Below are positions 1 through 11,188 of a stretch of DNA of 64,000 nucleotides, piece after piece (the stretch's first letter is position 1; each line of letters opens with the position of its first letter). The notes beneath the pieces were generated by a model. The model made no database searches and had not been told where the DNA came from. It saw only the letters and a list, made by a program, of their open reading frames with translations. Where the stretch lies: the NCBI RefSeq assembly GCF_000766865.1, contig NZ_JNFA01000019.1, positions 62,001 through 126,000 on the forward strand, read 5' to 3'. The DNA is from Listeria booriae. Its GTDB lineage: Bacteria > Bacillota > Bacilli > Lactobacillales > Listeriaceae. Both the position numbers and the translations under genes were made by a program.

Positions 1-2
1 CA

Positions 3-482
3 ATGGTTTTAGAACTTGATATGATAGACGAAACAGAAGATTTGGCACCAGAAGCATTTGAACTAGTGGAGAACTTATTGCAGTTCGCCGCAGACAAATT
101 AAACATTCAAAATGATAGCGAGTTAACCGTTACATTTGTTGATAATGCACGAATTCAGGAAATTAATCGGGATTACCGCGACAAAGATCAGCCCACCGAT
201 GTGATTTCGTTTGCTTTAGAAGAAATGGGCGACGGTGAAGTAGCGATTACTTGGAGTGAAGATATGGACGTTCCGCGTATTTTAGGAGACATCATCATTT
301 CCACGGAGCGGGCCGAAGAACAAGCGAAAGAGTACGGGCATGGATTCGATCGCGAAGTAGGTTTCTTGGCGTTACACGGCCTCCTGCATCTTCTAGGATA
401 CGACCATATCGAAGACGAGGACGAAAAAGAAATGTTCGCACTACAAAAAGAAGTGTTGGATGCGTATGGACTCGAAAGATAG
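3..482 (+). CDS. ybeY: Endoribonuclease YbeY
   Basis: Zinc-dependent single-strand endoribonuclease of the UPF0054 family, acting in the cytoplasm in 16S rRNA 3'-end maturation and ribosome quality control (family knowledge). The metal signature [11 protein letters not shown] is visible at residues 125-135 and holds the three histidines of the H-x3-H-x5-H site. At 159 residues it is about full family length; the ATG sits at the window edge, so a start a codon or two upstream cannot be excluded. Its stop lies inside dgkA, so the two are translationally coupled. Confidence 0.95.
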   Translation: MVLELDMIDETEDLAPEAFELVENLLQFAADKLNIQNDSELTVTFVDNARIQEINRDYRDKDQPTDVISFALEEMGDGEVAITWSEDMDVPRILGDIIISTERAEEQAKEYGHGFDREVGFLALHGLLHLLGYDHIEDEDEKEMFALQKEVLDAYGLER

Positions 483-846
483 AGTAAAAGCAACTGCAAA
501 TAGACGCTTTCGAAAATCATTTATCCATGCCGTTACAGGTGTTAAAACCGCAATTTTAGAAGAGCGCCATATGCGTGTTCATATTACTGCGGGCATGATT
601 GTTGTTATTTGTGGTGTTTTTTTCAAGGTAACGAAGATCGAATGGCTATTTCTTTTGTTTTCGATTTTTAATGTGTTGACGTTTGAAATGATAAATACAG
701 CGATTGAACGAGCGGTGGATGTGGCGACGGAAGAGTTTCACCCATACGCCAAAAAAGCGAAAGACGTTGCGGCGGGCGCTGTATTGCTTGCTTCGATTTG
801 CTCGGCGGTTGTTGGTTTGATTATTTTTATACCTAAATTGTTTTAG
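460..846 (+). CDS. dgkA: Undecaprenol/diacylglycerol kinase, DgkA family
   Basis: Small integral membrane kinase of the prokaryotic DgkA family. In Firmicutes these phosphorylate undecaprenol to recycle the cell-wall lipid carrier (family knowledge). The protein has about 128 residues, with three hydrophobic segments (about 40-60, 60-80 and 105-127) and the family signature around residues 70-80 ([13 protein letters not shown]). It overlaps the end of ybeY by 23 bases. ATG 460 is 6 bases from an AAGAAG motif; ATG 466 (MDSKD) is an alternative start that could be the real one. Confidence 0.92.
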   Translation: MRMDSKDRVKATANRRFRKSFIHAVTGVKTAILEERHMRVHITAGMIVVICGVFFKVTKIEWLFLLFSIFNVLTFEMINTAIERAVDVATEEFHPYAKKAKDVAAGAVLLASICSAVVGLIIFIPKLF

Positions 847-2162
<1,316 letters not shown>

Positions 2163-2179
2163 TTAAATCGTAATAGTAG

Positions 2180-2244
2180 ACTCCTGATGGAGCAAGATTA
2201 GAGGATATTTCTGTTCTAATTTTGCTTTTATCTAGGAGTTTTTT
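2180..2244 (+). terminator. Rho-independent terminator after era
   Basis: Long hairpin: ACTCCT (2180-2185) pairs with AGGAGT (2234-2239), with a second inner stem formed by AGCAAGATTAGA and its near-complement just upstream of 2226. A T-run follows at 2239-2244. Confidence 0.8.
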
Positions 2245-2378
2245 GTTTTAATTATTACTAAAAAATATTCATAATCGAAATTGTATGCTATAATCAGTGT
2301 AAAAAAAGAATGTGAAGTTTGGAATAGGATTATTTATTAATTAACCAATTTTCAGGAACATATAAGGAGGTGTTCAGT

Positions 2379-2528
2379 ATGATGTATGTAGACGTTAAGA
2401 ATGAATCTCAGAAGCAAAGAACATCTGTAGCTGGTAAGATCCAAGCACCAACTTTGAATGAACGTTTAAAGCGAATAGTGGAGAAGCCCCAGGTGAAAGA
2501 AAGCCTTAGAAAGCTTGCTTCTGAGTAA
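2379..2528 (+). CDS. Small hypothetical protein, 49 aa
   Basis: Short ORF encoding 49 residues, mostly charged, with the C-terminal part predicted as amphipathic helix (for example LNERLKRIVEKPQVKESL). A very good ribosome binding site, AAGGAGG at 2364-2370, lies 8 bases upstream of ATG, and the ORF ends 12 bases before its own terminator. So it looks like a self-contained transcription unit between era and the DUF4352 gene. It has no membrane segment or signal peptide, and I recognise no family. The RBS, ORF and terminator arrangement is seen directly; function is unknown. Confidence 0.65.
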   Translation: MMYVDVKNESQKQRTSVAGKIQAPTLNERLKRIVEKPQVKESLRKLASE

Positions 2529-2540
2529 TAAATATGTAAA

Positions 2541-2586
2541 AGCAGTGTTGCCAAATCATATAGATTTAGCGACACTGCTTTTTTGT
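2541..2586 (+). terminator. Terminator after the 49-aa ORF
   Basis: AGCAGTGTTG (2541-2550) pairs with the segment ending GACACTGCT (2571-2579), with extra pairing inside (AAATC/GATTT). Six Ts follow at 2579-2584. Confidence 0.85.
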
Positions 2587-2604
2587 CGATCGATAATAAT
2601 GCTC

Positions 2605-3306
2605 TTATTTCACACTTCCACTCCATGAAACATCCGACAACACCACATGAAATGGTCCATTGCCGTAAACATCAAAGTAAACGGTTCGTGTAGCTTTTGC
2701 GCCAGGTTTTAAGGATAGGTTCCAGTCTTCTTTATACGTATTCTCGCCATCGAAATTATCTTGATCATAGATTTGGAATTCGTCTGCGTAGAAGTCGACG
2801 GTTTCTTTCCCTTTATTTTCTAATAGGATTGTTGCTTTTACGTAAAAACCGGCCATCGGTGTTTGGAACTCGGAATCGCCTGTCCATTTCTCTAGTTTTG
2901 AAACGGTAACCCACGTGCCGTCTTGAAATTCAGCGGCTTGGCCAACTTTGTATTGCGTGTAGTCATCCGAATAATATTCATCTTCGTCCCAGTCGTCTGT
3001 GTACTCATCTGAATCGTCGTAATAGGAACTGCTATCATCGCTACCACCCGTGTCATCGTACGTTGAGCCATCCATTAAGTCATCGTGCATCATCGTTGAA
3101 TTGTTATGGTATTCCATTGGGGCCGCCATAATTATGCTAGCCATGAAACCGCCAAACAGCGGGAAACCAAGAACTAGCGAGCCAGCCATCATCAAGGCAC
3201 CAAGCATTTTGCCCTTTCTAACAATAAACAAGATGACTCCGACGATTAAAGCTACTAAGCAAAGAAATAGCAGAAAACCGAAGAAAATAAGTAATAATAC
3301 TGTCAT
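2605..3306 (-). CDS. Membrane-anchored DUF4352-like protein
   Basis: 233-residue protein of unknown function. Two hydrophobic segments (about 3-28 and 33-62) are followed by a very acidic, Asp/Ser/Tyr-rich spacer (about 70-118). The C-terminal beta-rich domain (about 120-233) resembles DUF4352/telokin-like extracytoplasmic domains (pattern of WVTVSKLEKW, then FYVKATILLENKGKE, then LKPGAKATRTVYFDV). RBS GGGAG precedes the ATG. It is convergent with the 49-aa ORF and divergent from recO. A second protein with the same plan lies at 43120-43770. The domain call is by sequence pattern only. Confidence 0.75.
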   Translation of the reverse strand: MTVLLLIFFGFLLFLCLVALIVGVILFIVRKGKMLGALMMAGSLVLGFPLFGGFMASIIMAAPMEYHNNSTMMHDDLMDGSTYDDTGGSDDSSSYYDDSDEYTDDWDEDEYYSDDYTQYKVGQAAEFQDGTWVTVSKLEKWTGDSEFQTPMAGFYVKATILLENKGKETVDFYADEFQIYDQDNFDGENTYKEDWNLSLKPGAKATRTVYFDVYGNGPFHVVLSDVSWSGSVK

Positions 3307-3427
3307 GTCAAACGCTCCCTTTTTGTGTCGATATGTTTATTGTACAATAGTTCTCGATTGAAATAAATGAAAAGTTACGTTTTTTTGCAAAAGCTGTTGT
3401 ATAATGGGATAGAAAGAGGTGAAAAGC

Positions 3428-4207
3428 ATGGAAAAGTGTGAGGGAATAGTCATAAGAACGACAAGTTATCGCGAATCTGATAAAATCATCGTTATTTACA
3501 CAAGAGAATATGGCAAAATGGGCTTAGTTGCTCGTGGCGCGAAAAAAACAAAAAGCCGATTAGCAGCAGTCACCCAGCTTTTCACAAACGGTGTTTTTAC
3601 ATTTTATCCGAATCGGGGGCTAGGGACGCTTCAGCAAGGGGAGGCGCTAACTTCTTTTTCTTCGATTCAGACAGATATTTTCTTAACGGCGTATGCGACG
3701 TATGCGTGCGAGTTGTTGGACAAGGCGACGGAGGAACAGCAAGCGAGTACGGGGCTGTATGATTTGTTTTATCAAATTTTGCATCATATTGATGAAGGGT
3801 ATGATCCGCAGGTTTTGACGCAGATTTTTGAGATGAAGATGTTGTCGGTGTTAGGACTTTATCCAACGATGGATCGGTGCGCGATTTGTGGGCGTGAGGA
3901 TGGGCCTTTTGATTTTTCAGCGTATGCGAATGGGCTTGTTTGTTATCGTTGTTTTGAAAGGGATAAATATCGGATGCATTTACCAGAAAACGTGGTGAAG
4001 TTGCTGCGCTTGTTTTACATTTTCCAGTTGGACCGATTGGGGAATATCGATGTGAAGCAGGAGACTAAAGAACAAGTGCAGCGCGCGATTGATACGTATT
4101 ATGAACAATATTCTGGACTTTATTTGAAGAGCAAGAAGTTCCTTAATAATATGAAGAATTGGGATGCTTTGTTGACAAATAAGCCAGATGAGGAAGATAG
4201 TGATTGA
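3428..4207 (+). CDS. recO: DNA repair protein RecO
   Basis: Recombination mediator that helps load RecA at gaps with RecF and RecR. It has an N-terminal OB fold (MEKCEGIVIRTTSYRES) and a four-cysteine zinc motif CAIC...CYRC at about residues 151-175. The 259-residue length is normal. ATG 3428 is chosen because family members start M-x-K-x-E-G-I-V and AGAGGTG lies 6-7 bases upstream; an upstream in-frame GTG at 3419 overlaps that RBS. A TATAAT lies at 3400-3405, so the leader is very short. Confidence 0.95.
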   Translation: MEKCEGIVIRTTSYRESDKIIVIYTREYGKMGLVARGAKKTKSRLAAVTQLFTNGVFTFYPNRGLGTLQQGEALTSFSSIQTDIFLTAYATYACELLDKATEEQQASTGLYDLFYQILHHIDEGYDPQVLTQIFEMKMLSVLGLYPTMDRCAICGREDGPFDFSAYANGLVCYRCFERDKYRMHLPENVVKLLRLFYIFQLDRLGNIDVKQETKEQVQRAIDTYYEQYSGLYLKSKKFLNNMKNWDALLTNKPDEEDSD

Positions 4208-4231
4208 CTTTTTAGGATAAATAGGGTAAAT

Positions 4232-4467
4232 TTTAAGGTATATTGAATAGATGCGATGATGGGAAATAGTACGAAGAAGCTCTTTTCTAAGCGAGTTCGG
4301 GATTGGTGTAAGCCGAGCGTTAATCTTCTTAAGAAGGTATCCCTGAGCATGAACGAAATCAAGGTGGGGTTTGTGATTTATCTACAAATCCAAGTAGGGT
4401 GGAACCGCGAGTGCAGAATTGTACCTCGTCCCTATGCTTTTTAGGAGGCATAGAGACGAGGTTTTTA
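4232..4467 (+). promoter_or_regulatory. Glycyl T-box riboswitch (glyQS leader)
   Basis: tRNA-sensing leader. The conserved T-box sequence AGGGTGGAACCGCG is at 4396-4409, followed by a terminator with stem CCTCGTCCCTATGC against GCATAGAGACGAGG and a T-run ending about 4467. Stem I can be drawn with GAAGAAG (about 4273-4279) pairing CTTCTT (4325-4330). The internal loop on the 3' side contains GGT (4336-4338), a glycine codon and the likely specifier. Uncharged tRNA-Gly would favour the antiterminator and raise glyQS transcription (established T-box mechanism). Confidence 0.95.
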
Positions 4468-4495
4468 TATGCCTAATTTTATGGAGGTGGATGAA

Positions 4496-5386
4496 ATGAA
4501 TTTACAAGCAATGATTCGTACGTTACAAGATTATTGGTCGGAACAAGGTTGTATTATGTTGCAATCCTACGATGTCGAAAAAGGTGCGGGAACAATGAGT
4601 CCGTATACATTTTTAAAAGCAATTGGGCCTGAACCGTGGAAAGCGGGATACGTGGAGCCTTCTCGTCGTCCAGCTGATGGTCGCTACGGGGAAAATCCGA
4701 ACCGTCTTTTCCAACATCATCAGTTTCAAGTCGTGATGAAGCCTTCTCCTGACAATATTCAGGAATTGTATTTAGGTTCGCTTGAAAAATTAGGAATTAA
4801 TGCGCTAGAACATGACATTCGTTTTGTAGAAGATAACTGGGAGAATCCGTCGCTTGGTTGTGCGGGTCTTGGTTGGGAAGTGTGGCTTGATGGGATGGAA
4901 ATCACGCAATTCACGTACTTTCAACAAGTCGGTGGGCTAGAATGTTCGCCGGTTACTTCTGAAATCACATACGGTTTGGAGCGTCTAGCTTCTTATATCC
5001 AAGAAAAAGAAAATGTATTTGATTTAGAATGGACAGAAGGTATTTCGTATCGCGATATTTTCTACCAATCCGAATATGAGAACTCGAAATACGCATTTGA
5101 AACATCGAACGGTGACATGTTATTGTCTCTTTTTGATACGTATGAGCGTGAAGCAGGGCGCCAAATGGAAGAAGGTCTTGTTTTCCCGGCATACGACTGT
5201 GTGTTGAAATGCTCGCATACATTTAACTTATTGGATGCAAAAGGCGTTGTTTCTGTAACCGAACGCGCGCAATATATCGCTAGAATTCGGAACTTAGCAC
5301 GCCGCATTGCGAAAACGTTTTATACAGAACGTGAAAAACTTGGCTTCCCGCTGTTAAAAGAAAAGGAGGGCGCAGATCATGAGTAA
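4496..5386 (+). CDS. glyQ: Glycyl-tRNA synthetase alpha subunit
   Basis: Catalytic alpha subunit of the bacterial alpha2-beta2 GlyRS, which charges tRNA-Gly in the cytoplasm. At 296 residues it matches the family length. Recognisable segments are the N-terminal [10 protein letters not shown] and the class II catalytic stretch with GPEPW and [18 protein letters not shown] 4496 ([14 protein letters not shown]) is preferred over ATG 4469: it has GGAGG 8 bases upstream, while 4469 abuts the T-box terminator. It overlaps glyS by 8 bases. Confidence 0.97.
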   Translation: MNLQAMIRTLQDYWSEQGCIMLQSYDVEKGAGTMSPYTFLKAIGPEPWKAGYVEPSRRPADGRYGENPNRLFQHHQFQVVMKPSPDNIQELYLGSLEKLGINALEHDIRFVEDNWENPSLGCAGLGWEVWLDGMEITQFTYFQQVGGLECSPVTSEITYGLERLASYIQEKENVFDLEWTEGISYRDIFYQSEYENSKYAFETSNGDMLLSLFDTYEREAGRQMEEGLVFPAYDCVLKCSHTFNLLDAKGVVSVTERAQYIARIRNLARRIAKTFYTEREKLGFPLLKEKEGADHE

Positions 5387-7445
5387 AGATTTTCTATTAG
5401 AAATTGGCTTGGAAGAAATGCCAGCGAAATATATTACAGCTTCTGCAAAACAACTACAAGAACGTATCGAAAAATGGCTTGCTGAAAACGATTTAGCCTA
5501 CGAAACAACAGAAGTTTACGCAACACCGCGTCGTCTTTCTGTGATTGTAAAAGTGCTCGCCGAAAAACAAGCAGATCGCGTGGAAGAATCTAAGGGTCCT
5601 GCGAAAAAAATCGCCAAAGATGAAAACGGCAACTGGTCCAAAGCCGCACAAGGTTTTGCAAGAGGACAAGGCGTTGATCCAGATACGCTAGAATTCCGCG
5701 AAATAGGTGGCGTCGAGTACATCTATCTAACAAAAGAAGTAACAGGTGCCAACACGGTAGACTTACTTTCTGATATGCGCCAAATTATTTTGACAATGAC
5801 TTTCCCAGTTAGCATGCATTGGGCGAGCTATGACCTGCGTTACATCCGTCCGATTAAATGGTTGATTGCGATGTTCGGAGATCAAGTGATTCCGTTTGAA
5901 ATCACGAATGTTACGACTGGAAACACAACACGCGGACATCGTTTCCTAGGTAAAGAAGTAGCAATCGCAAGCCCTGCAGCGTATGAAGAAGCATTGCTTG
6001 GTCAATTTGTTGTTGCAGACGCTGAAAAAAGAAAAGCCGCGATTGTGAGCCAAATCGAAGAAATCGAAGCGGTAGAAAATTGGAAAATCCCGATGGATGC
6101 GGATCTTTTAGAAGAAGTAAACAATTTGGTCGAATACCCAACTGTGCTTCATGGAACGTTTGACGAAGCCTACTTGGAGTTGCCAGAAGAAGTTTTGATT
6201 ACGACAATGAAAGAGCATCAACGTTATTTCCCAGTCGTGGACGAAGCAGGCAAGTTGCGTCCGTACTTCATCACCGTCCGAAATGGAAATCACGAGCATC
6301 TAGAAACCGTAGCCAAAGGAAATGAAAAAGTATTGCGGGCGCGCTTGTCTGACGCCGATTTCTTCTATCAAGAAGATTTGAAAATCACGATCAATGAAGC
6401 TGTAGCAAAACTTAAAAACATTGTTTTCCATGAAAAACTAGGCACCTTAACAGAAAAAATGGTTCGCGTGAAGAAAGTCGCGTTAATCATTGCAGACCAC
6501 TTAAACATGACCGATGCGCAAAAACAAAAAGTGTCGCGTGCCGCTGATATTTATAAATTTGACTTAGTAACGAATCTTGTTGGCGAATTCCCAGAATTAC
6601 AAGGTATTATGGGTGAAAAATACGCGTTACTTCAAGGTGAAGACAGTGAAGTGGCAACTGCGATTCGTGAACATTACATGCCAACATCAGCAGACGGTGA
6701 TTTACCACAAAGCGATATCGGTGCGTTACTGGCCATTGCTGATAAATTAGAAACATTAACAGGCTTCTTCTGCGTGGGCATTGTACCAACAGGTTCTGCC
6801 GATCCATTTAGTTTACGCCGAAGTGCCTTAGGTATTATGCGCATTATTCAAGAGAAGCAGTGGAACATTCGCATTCTCGACATTTTGGAAGACGTTGTGG
6901 CAATCGAACGTGCCGACGGTCTGGATGAATTGCCAAGTAAAGAAGTTTTCCAAGAAGTGCAACAGTTCTTAAACAACCGTTTACGCGCGATTTTGGCAGA
7001 ACATCAAGTGCGTCATGACATTATCGATGCCGTGATTGGCGGCGATTTAAGCGTTGTGCCAGCGCTCATTGAACGCGCGACATTGCTTAATAAACACCGC
7101 GATGCCGACTGGTTCCGCCCAACGATGGAAGCTTTAGCACGCGTTGTCAACATCTCGAAAAAATACCAAACCGAAACAAAAATCGATCCTGCTCTATTCG
7201 AAAACGATTCGGAAGCCCAACTTTTTGAAGCAGTCGAGAAGTTGAAACAAGCGTATCCAAGCTTGAATGTTGTCGAGCGTTTGCAAGCATTTGCAGGACT
7301 TCGCCTAGCTATCGATGCTTATTTTGAAAATACATTGGTGATGAGCGATGACGAAAATGTTCGGAATAACCGCCTAGCGCTGTTGTTTGAGCTTGCTAGT
7401 TTTATTAAAGAATTTGCGCGAATTGAAGATATTAACGTCAAATAG
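5379..7445 (+). CDS. glyS: Glycyl-tRNA synthetase beta subunit
   Basis: Beta subunit of tetrameric GlyRS, responsible for tRNA-Gly recognition. Its 688 residues and N-terminal [13 protein letters not shown] are typical of GlyS. The C-terminal part contains the anticodon-binding DALR-like helices. AAGGAGGG lies just upstream of ATG, within the end of glyQ, so both subunits are made from one T-box-controlled transcript at coupled rates. Confidence 0.97.
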   Translation: MSKDFLLEIGLEEMPAKYITASAKQLQERIEKWLAENDLAYETTEVYATPRRLSVIVKVLAEKQADRVEESKGPAKKIAKDENGNWSKAAQGFARGQGVDPDTLEFREIGGVEYIYLTKEVTGANTVDLLSDMRQIILTMTFPVSMHWASYDLRYIRPIKWLIAMFGDQVIPFEITNVTTGNTTRGHRFLGKEVAIASPAAYEEALLGQFVVADAEKRKAAIVSQIEEIEAVENWKIPMDADLLEEVNNLVEYPTVLHGTFDEAYLELPEEVLITTMKEHQRYFPVVDEAGKLRPYFITVRNGNHEHLETVAKGNEKVLRARLSDADFFYQEDLKITINEAVAKLKNIVFHEKLGTLTEKMVRVKKVALIIADHLNMTDAQKQKVSRAADIYKFDLVTNLVGEFPELQGIMGEKYALLQGEDSEVATAIREHYMPTSADGDLPQSDIGALLAIADKLETLTGFFCVGIVPTGSADPFSLRRSALGIMRIIQEKQWNIRILDILEDVVAIERADGLDELPSKEVFQEVQQFLNNRLRAILAEHQVRHDIIDAVIGGDLSVVPALIERATLLNKHRDADWFRPTMEALARVVNISKKYQTETKIDPALFENDSEAQLFEAVEKLKQAYPSLNVVERLQAFAGLRLAIDAYFENTLVMSDDENVRNNRLALLFELASFIKEFARIEDINVK

Positions 7446-7512
7446 ATTATTATATGCCGGTGTGTTGGCGCAGTAGTTAGCACACCGAGCCTACTGAAGG
7501 AGCTATTTTACT

Positions 7513-8337
7513 ATGACACAACCAGCTGTATATGTCGTTTCAGATTCTACTGGGGAGACCGCGGAACTTGTCACACGTGCCGCATTAATGCAATTTGGTA
7601 AAAGCCCGCAATTCATTCACCGATTCCACCATGTAGACACGTTAGATATGATTGAGGAAATTGTCGATTTAGTAGCTGTGAACAATGGCATTATTGTGCA
7701 TACAATCGTCGTTGAAGAAGTGCGCAATGAATTAAACAAAACGGCTAAAAGCTTTGGTGTACCAATCATTGATATCTTTGGACCACTTCTTGCTCAACTA
7801 GAAGAAACGTATCAAATCAAGCCGCTTTCAGAGCCAGGAATGGTACGTTCACTAGATGAAGCCTACTTCCGCAAAGTTGCTGCGATTGAGTTCGCCGTGG
7901 AAAACGACGACGGCAGAAATCCACGCGGCCTCTTACAAGCTGACTATGTTCTAATCGGTATTTCAAGAACGTCCAAAACGCCATTATCGCAATATTTAGC
8001 GCTCAAAGGCTTGAAGGTGGCGAACGTTCCAATTGTCCCAGAAGCACACGTCCCTGAAGAACTATTCGAAATCGACCCGAGCAAAATTATCGGTCTAAAA
8101 ATCAGCAAAGAAAAGCTAAACCAAATCCGTGAAAAACGTTTGGCATCGATTGGACTTAGCGGTGTCGGAAATTATGCGAGTCATGAACGGATTGATAAGG
8201 AATTAGAAATCTTTACGGAGCTGACGAATAAACTTGGATGTTATGTGTTAGACGTGACAAATAAAGCGATTGAAGAGACGGCAAACGATATTTTAATGCA
8301 TATTGGTGAAATTGTTGATGAAAATTTAGAATTATAG
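7513..8337 (+). CDS. Bifunctional kinase/pyrophosphorylase regulating pyruvate,phosphate dikinase or PEP synthase
   Basis: DUF299/PSRP family protein (B. subtilis YqfL type), 274 residues. Family members reversibly phosphorylate a threonine on pyruvate,phosphate dikinase or PEP synthase, using ADP as donor. Visible marks are the N-terminal [11 protein letters not shown] and the P-loop-like GISRTSKTP near residue 154. RBS GAAGGAG precedes the ATG. In B. subtilis ccpN sits between glyS and this gene; here only 67 bases separate them and ccpN is absent. The dikinase target is not in this window. Confidence 0.9.
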   Translation: MTQPAVYVVSDSTGETAELVTRAALMQFGKSPQFIHRFHHVDTLDMIEEIVDLVAVNNGIIVHTIVVEEVRNELNKTAKSFGVPIIDIFGPLLAQLEETYQIKPLSEPGMVRSLDEAYFRKVAAIEFAVENDDGRNPRGLLQADYVLIGISRTSKTPLSQYLALKGLKVANVPIVPEAHVPEELFEIDPSKIIGLKISKEKLNQIREKRLASIGLSGVGNYASHERIDKELEIFTELTNKLGCYVLDVTNKAIEETANDILMHIGEIVDENLEL

Positions 8338-8356
8338 AAGGAAAATTAGATTTTGT

Positions 8357-8426
8357 GGCGAATATATATATTATAGCGGTTAAAACGATGGTAATTTTGC
8401 TTTTAATCGCCTATAATATATTTTTG
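8357..8426 (+). terminator. Terminator after the PPDK regulator gene
   Basis: Near-perfect inverted repeat: ATATATTATAGCG plus TTAAAA (8362-8384) against TTTTAATCGCCTATAATATA (8401-8420), followed by five Ts. It is AT-rich but long. Confidence 0.65.
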
Positions 8427-8512
8427 TGTGTATTAGGCTTTTGGATAATGCCTTTGTTTTTTCGAAACCTCAAATGATGCGGGTTTTACAACTGGAAGGA
8501 GGTTGCAAAGAA

Positions 8513-8956
8513 ATGGCTATTTTTGTTGATGCAGACGCTTGTCCAGTGAAAGATGAGATTCGTATTTTAGCGGATCGCTATGTATTGCCGCTTACTTTTG
8601 TGGCGTCGTATAATCATTACTCTGTGAATTTGCCGGATGGTGAGACGTGGATTTTTGTAGACACAGATAAGGAGTCTGCAGATATGCGCATTTTGAATTT
8701 GGCGAAGAGCGGTGACATTGTGATTACGCAGGATATTGGTCTTGCGAGCATGCTTTTAGCAAAAGGTGTGGCGACATTCTCCAACCGTGGTGAGGAATAT
8801 CGGGAAAGCGAGATAGCAATGATGCTTGATATACGGTATCTTCACGCGAAAGAACGCAGACAAGGCAAGTACAGTAAAGGTCCAAAAGCAATGAACAATC
8901 AAGATAACGAGAACTTTTTACACAAGCTGGATACGTTTATTAAAGCGAGGTTATAA
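8513..8956 (+). CDS. YaiI/YqxD family protein (UPF0178, DUF188)
   Basis: 147-residue PIN-like/NYN-related protein of the UPF0178 family, function not established. The family start is clear: FVDADACPVKDEI, with conserved aspartates; internal ITQDIGLASMLLAKG and C-terminal SKGPKAM also match the family. ATG 8513 is chosen because AAGGAGG lies 10 bases upstream; an open frame continues back to 8426 but without such signals. It stands 2 bases before dnaG and is probably co-transcribed with it. Confidence 0.9.
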   Translation: MAIFVDADACPVKDEIRILADRYVLPLTFVASYNHYSVNLPDGETWIFVDTDKESADMRILNLAKSGDIVITQDIGLASMLLAKGVATFSNRGEEYRESEIAMMLDIRYLHAKERRQGKYSKGPKAMNNQDNENFLHKLDTFIKARL

Positions 8957-8958
8957 AG

Positions 8959-10839
8959 ATGCAACGGATTCCAGAAGAAAAGATTGATGAGATACGCTCT
9001 CAAGTCGATATTGTCGATGTTGTCGGCAATTACGTACAATTAAAGAAGCAAGGGCGCAATTATACGGGGCTCTGTCCTTTTCATGGCGAGAAAACCCCGT
9101 CGTTCTCCGTGTCACCTGAGAAACAGATTTTCCATTGTTTTGGTTGCGGAAAAGGAGGCAATGTCTTCTCTTTCCTTATGCAGATTGATGGACTTTCTTT
9201 TGTGGAATCGGTGAAAAAAGTGGCGGATTTAGCCCATATCCCGCTAGACGTGGCTATTTCGCAAGGAGATAGCTCACCTGGAAATAAACCAGACAGCCAA
9301 GAAAGTAAGATGATCGAAATCCATCAATTGGCGAGTAAGTTATACCATTACTTATTGATGGAAACCGAAGAAGGGCAAGAGGCACTACAATATTTGCTTG
9401 ATCGTGGAATGAGCGAGCAAGAACTAGATCATTTTGAAATTGGCTTCGCGCCAGCTCACGCATCTACCGTCACGACCTTTTTGAAGAAACGAGAGGTTGA
9501 TTTGGCGCTTGCCGTAGAAAGTGGTTTACTAACGGAGCGCGATGATGGCGAGGTAGTGGATCGGTTCCGAAATCGGATTATGTTCCCTATTAAGAATGAT
9601 CGCGGACAATTGGTCGGTTTTTCAGGGCGGCTTTTCAACCAAGAGGATGGGCCGAAATACTTGAACAGTCCGGAAACCCCGATTTTTAACAAGCGTAATA
9701 TTTTATATCATTTTTCTGATGCGCGGCAGGAGATTCGAAAGAAAGAAGAAATCTTGTTATTAGAAGGATACATGGACGTTATTTCCAGTGTCTCGGCTAC
9801 TTTCAGCAATGGCGTGGCTTCGATGGGAACTTCACTCACAGAAGAACACGTCCAGATGATACGACGCGTAACGAACCGTGCCATTATTTGTTATGATGGT
9901 GACCGCGCTGGAATTGAAGCGAGTTTTAAAGCAGGAACTATGCTGGCAGAACAACACCGACTAGAAGTCTTCGTATTACAACTGCCAAACGGCAAAGACC
10001 CCGATGACTTCATTCGTTCAGAAGGCGCCGAGAAATTCGCGGAAATCTATACACACCAACGTCTCACATGGACAGCATTTAAACTGCAATTTTTCAAACG
10101 AAACCGAAATTTGCAAAACGAAACAGACAAGATAGCCTACTTAGGCGAAGCGCTTGCTGAAATTGGCAAGTTGGATCAAGCCGTAGAACGCGAACTCTAT
10201 TTAAAACAACTTGGTTCCGAGTTCGACCTATCGATGGAGGCGCTAAAACAACAACTACAGCAAACCGTTGTTGTTAAGCCAAAACCACATGATTACGGCG
10301 GTCCACCACCAGAAAGCTACGGCGAGTATCCAAGCTACGAAGGCGATGGCGGCCCAGTTTACGAGCAATTCAGTTTTGCCCAACCGAGTGGCGTTCCATC
10401 CGCAGGCCTAACATCAGAGAAACGCTTACTAAAATACATGCTAGAAGACCGCGACGCATTCATCCAGATTCGCAACCTGCTAGAAGAACACCAAACCGAT
10501 TTTTACCATGACAACTACAAAGCACTTTACACCCATCTAATCGGCTTCTACGCTTCAGGAAACGACGCCAACCCGCTAGCACTAATGGATCAACTCAAAG
10601 ACGACATGGCCCGCAACCTAGTCAGCGAACTAGAAATGATGACCGTAAACACGGACGTCTCCATCGAAGAATACCAAGACTACGTCCAAAGCCTAACAAA
10701 GTCCAGCATAGAACGCGACATCAAAGAAAAAGAACAAGCCCTACTAACAGCAACCCAACAAGGCGACATACCCGCAGCCCTAGAACTAGCCAGAACCATC
10801 ACCACCATGCGCGCCACAATGAAAAACACCCCCAACTAG
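8959..10839 (+). CDS. dnaG: DNA primase
   Basis: Synthesises RNA primers at the replication fork. The N-terminal CHC2 zinc finger (CPFH...HCFGCGKGG, residues about 40-66) is followed by the RNA polymerase domain with TOPRIM segments LLLEGYMDV (about 265) and YDGDRAG (about 312), then a Pro/Gly/Tyr-rich linker (about 435-475) and the C-terminal helicase-binding domain. At 626 residues it has normal length. The last 600 bases use many C-ending and CTA codons, unlike the first two thirds. The macromolecular-synthesis context dnaG-rpoD is conserved in Firmicutes. Confidence 0.97.
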   Translation: MQRIPEEKIDEIRSQVDIVDVVGNYVQLKKQGRNYTGLCPFHGEKTPSFSVSPEKQIFHCFGCGKGGNVFSFLMQIDGLSFVESVKKVADLAHIPLDVAISQGDSSPGNKPDSQESKMIEIHQLASKLYHYLLMETEEGQEALQYLLDRGMSEQELDHFEIGFAPAHASTVTTFLKKREVDLALAVESGLLTERDDGEVVDRFRNRIMFPIKNDRGQLVGFSGRLFNQEDGPKYLNSPETPIFNKRNILYHFSDARQEIRKKEEILLLEGYMDVISSVSATFSNGVASMGTSLTEEHVQMIRRVTNRAIICYDGDRAGIEASFKAGTMLAEQHRLEVFVLQLPNGKDPDDFIRSEGAEKFAEIYTHQRLTWTAFKLQFFKRNRNLQNETDKIAYLGEALAEIGKLDQAVERELYLKQLGSEFDLSMEALKQQLQQTVVVKPKPHDYGGPPPESYGEYPSYEGDGGPVYEQFSFAQPSGVPSAGLTSEKRLLKYMLEDRDAFIQIRNLLEEHQTDFYHDNYKALYTHLIGFYASGNDANPLALMDQLKDDMARNLVSELEMMTVNTDVSIEEYQDYVQSLTKSSIERDIKEKEQALLTATQQGDIPAALELARTITTMRATMKNTPN

Positions 10840-10840
10840 A

Positions 10841-11033
10841 GAATCGTTTTCCAACCACATAAAAGTTAAGCGCAGCGATAACGAAAAGCACCAGAACACA
10901 TTTAGCTACTTGGCAAGCAAATCTGAGTACGAGCACGGACGTATACTTATACGTGATGACTGAAAACAGATAGAGAGTCGCTTTCCAATCACGTAAAAAG
11001 TTAAGCGTAGCGATAACTAAAAAATACCAGAAC
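10841..11033. repeat. Direct repeat pair R1 in the dnaG-rpoD gap
   Basis: Two imperfect copies of a ~57-base unit: 10841-10896 and 10975-11033. Both read GA(A/G)TCG(T/C)TTTCCAA, then AAAAGTTAAGCG, then AGCGATAAC, and end ACCAGAAC. The second copy lies 134 bases downstream of the first. I see no coding potential in this stretch; it is poor in T on the plus strand. Confidence 0.8.
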
Positions 11034-11188
11034 GCAAGACCAATCAACAAAGACAAATGCAACCACCACCCAAGAATCCCAGCAATTCACGAAAGCCCCA
11101 CCAAACAGCAGGAGGCCGGAGCGCGTTTAGCTCCTAGGCAAATTCGAGTACCAGCGCGGAGCGTATATGTATACGTGAGCACTGGAAC
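10901..11188. repeat. Repeat pair R2 with conserved CGTATA...TATACG palindrome
   Basis: Two diverged copies at 10901-10967 and 11126-11188. The shared order is TTTAGCT, then GGCAA, then GAGTAC, a GCGCGGA-like segment, the palindrome CGTATA-NN-TATACG, GTGA and ACTG. The palindrome arms are conserved while the central dinucleotide differs (CT versus TG), which suggests a selected hairpin with a four-base loop. Confidence 0.75.
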
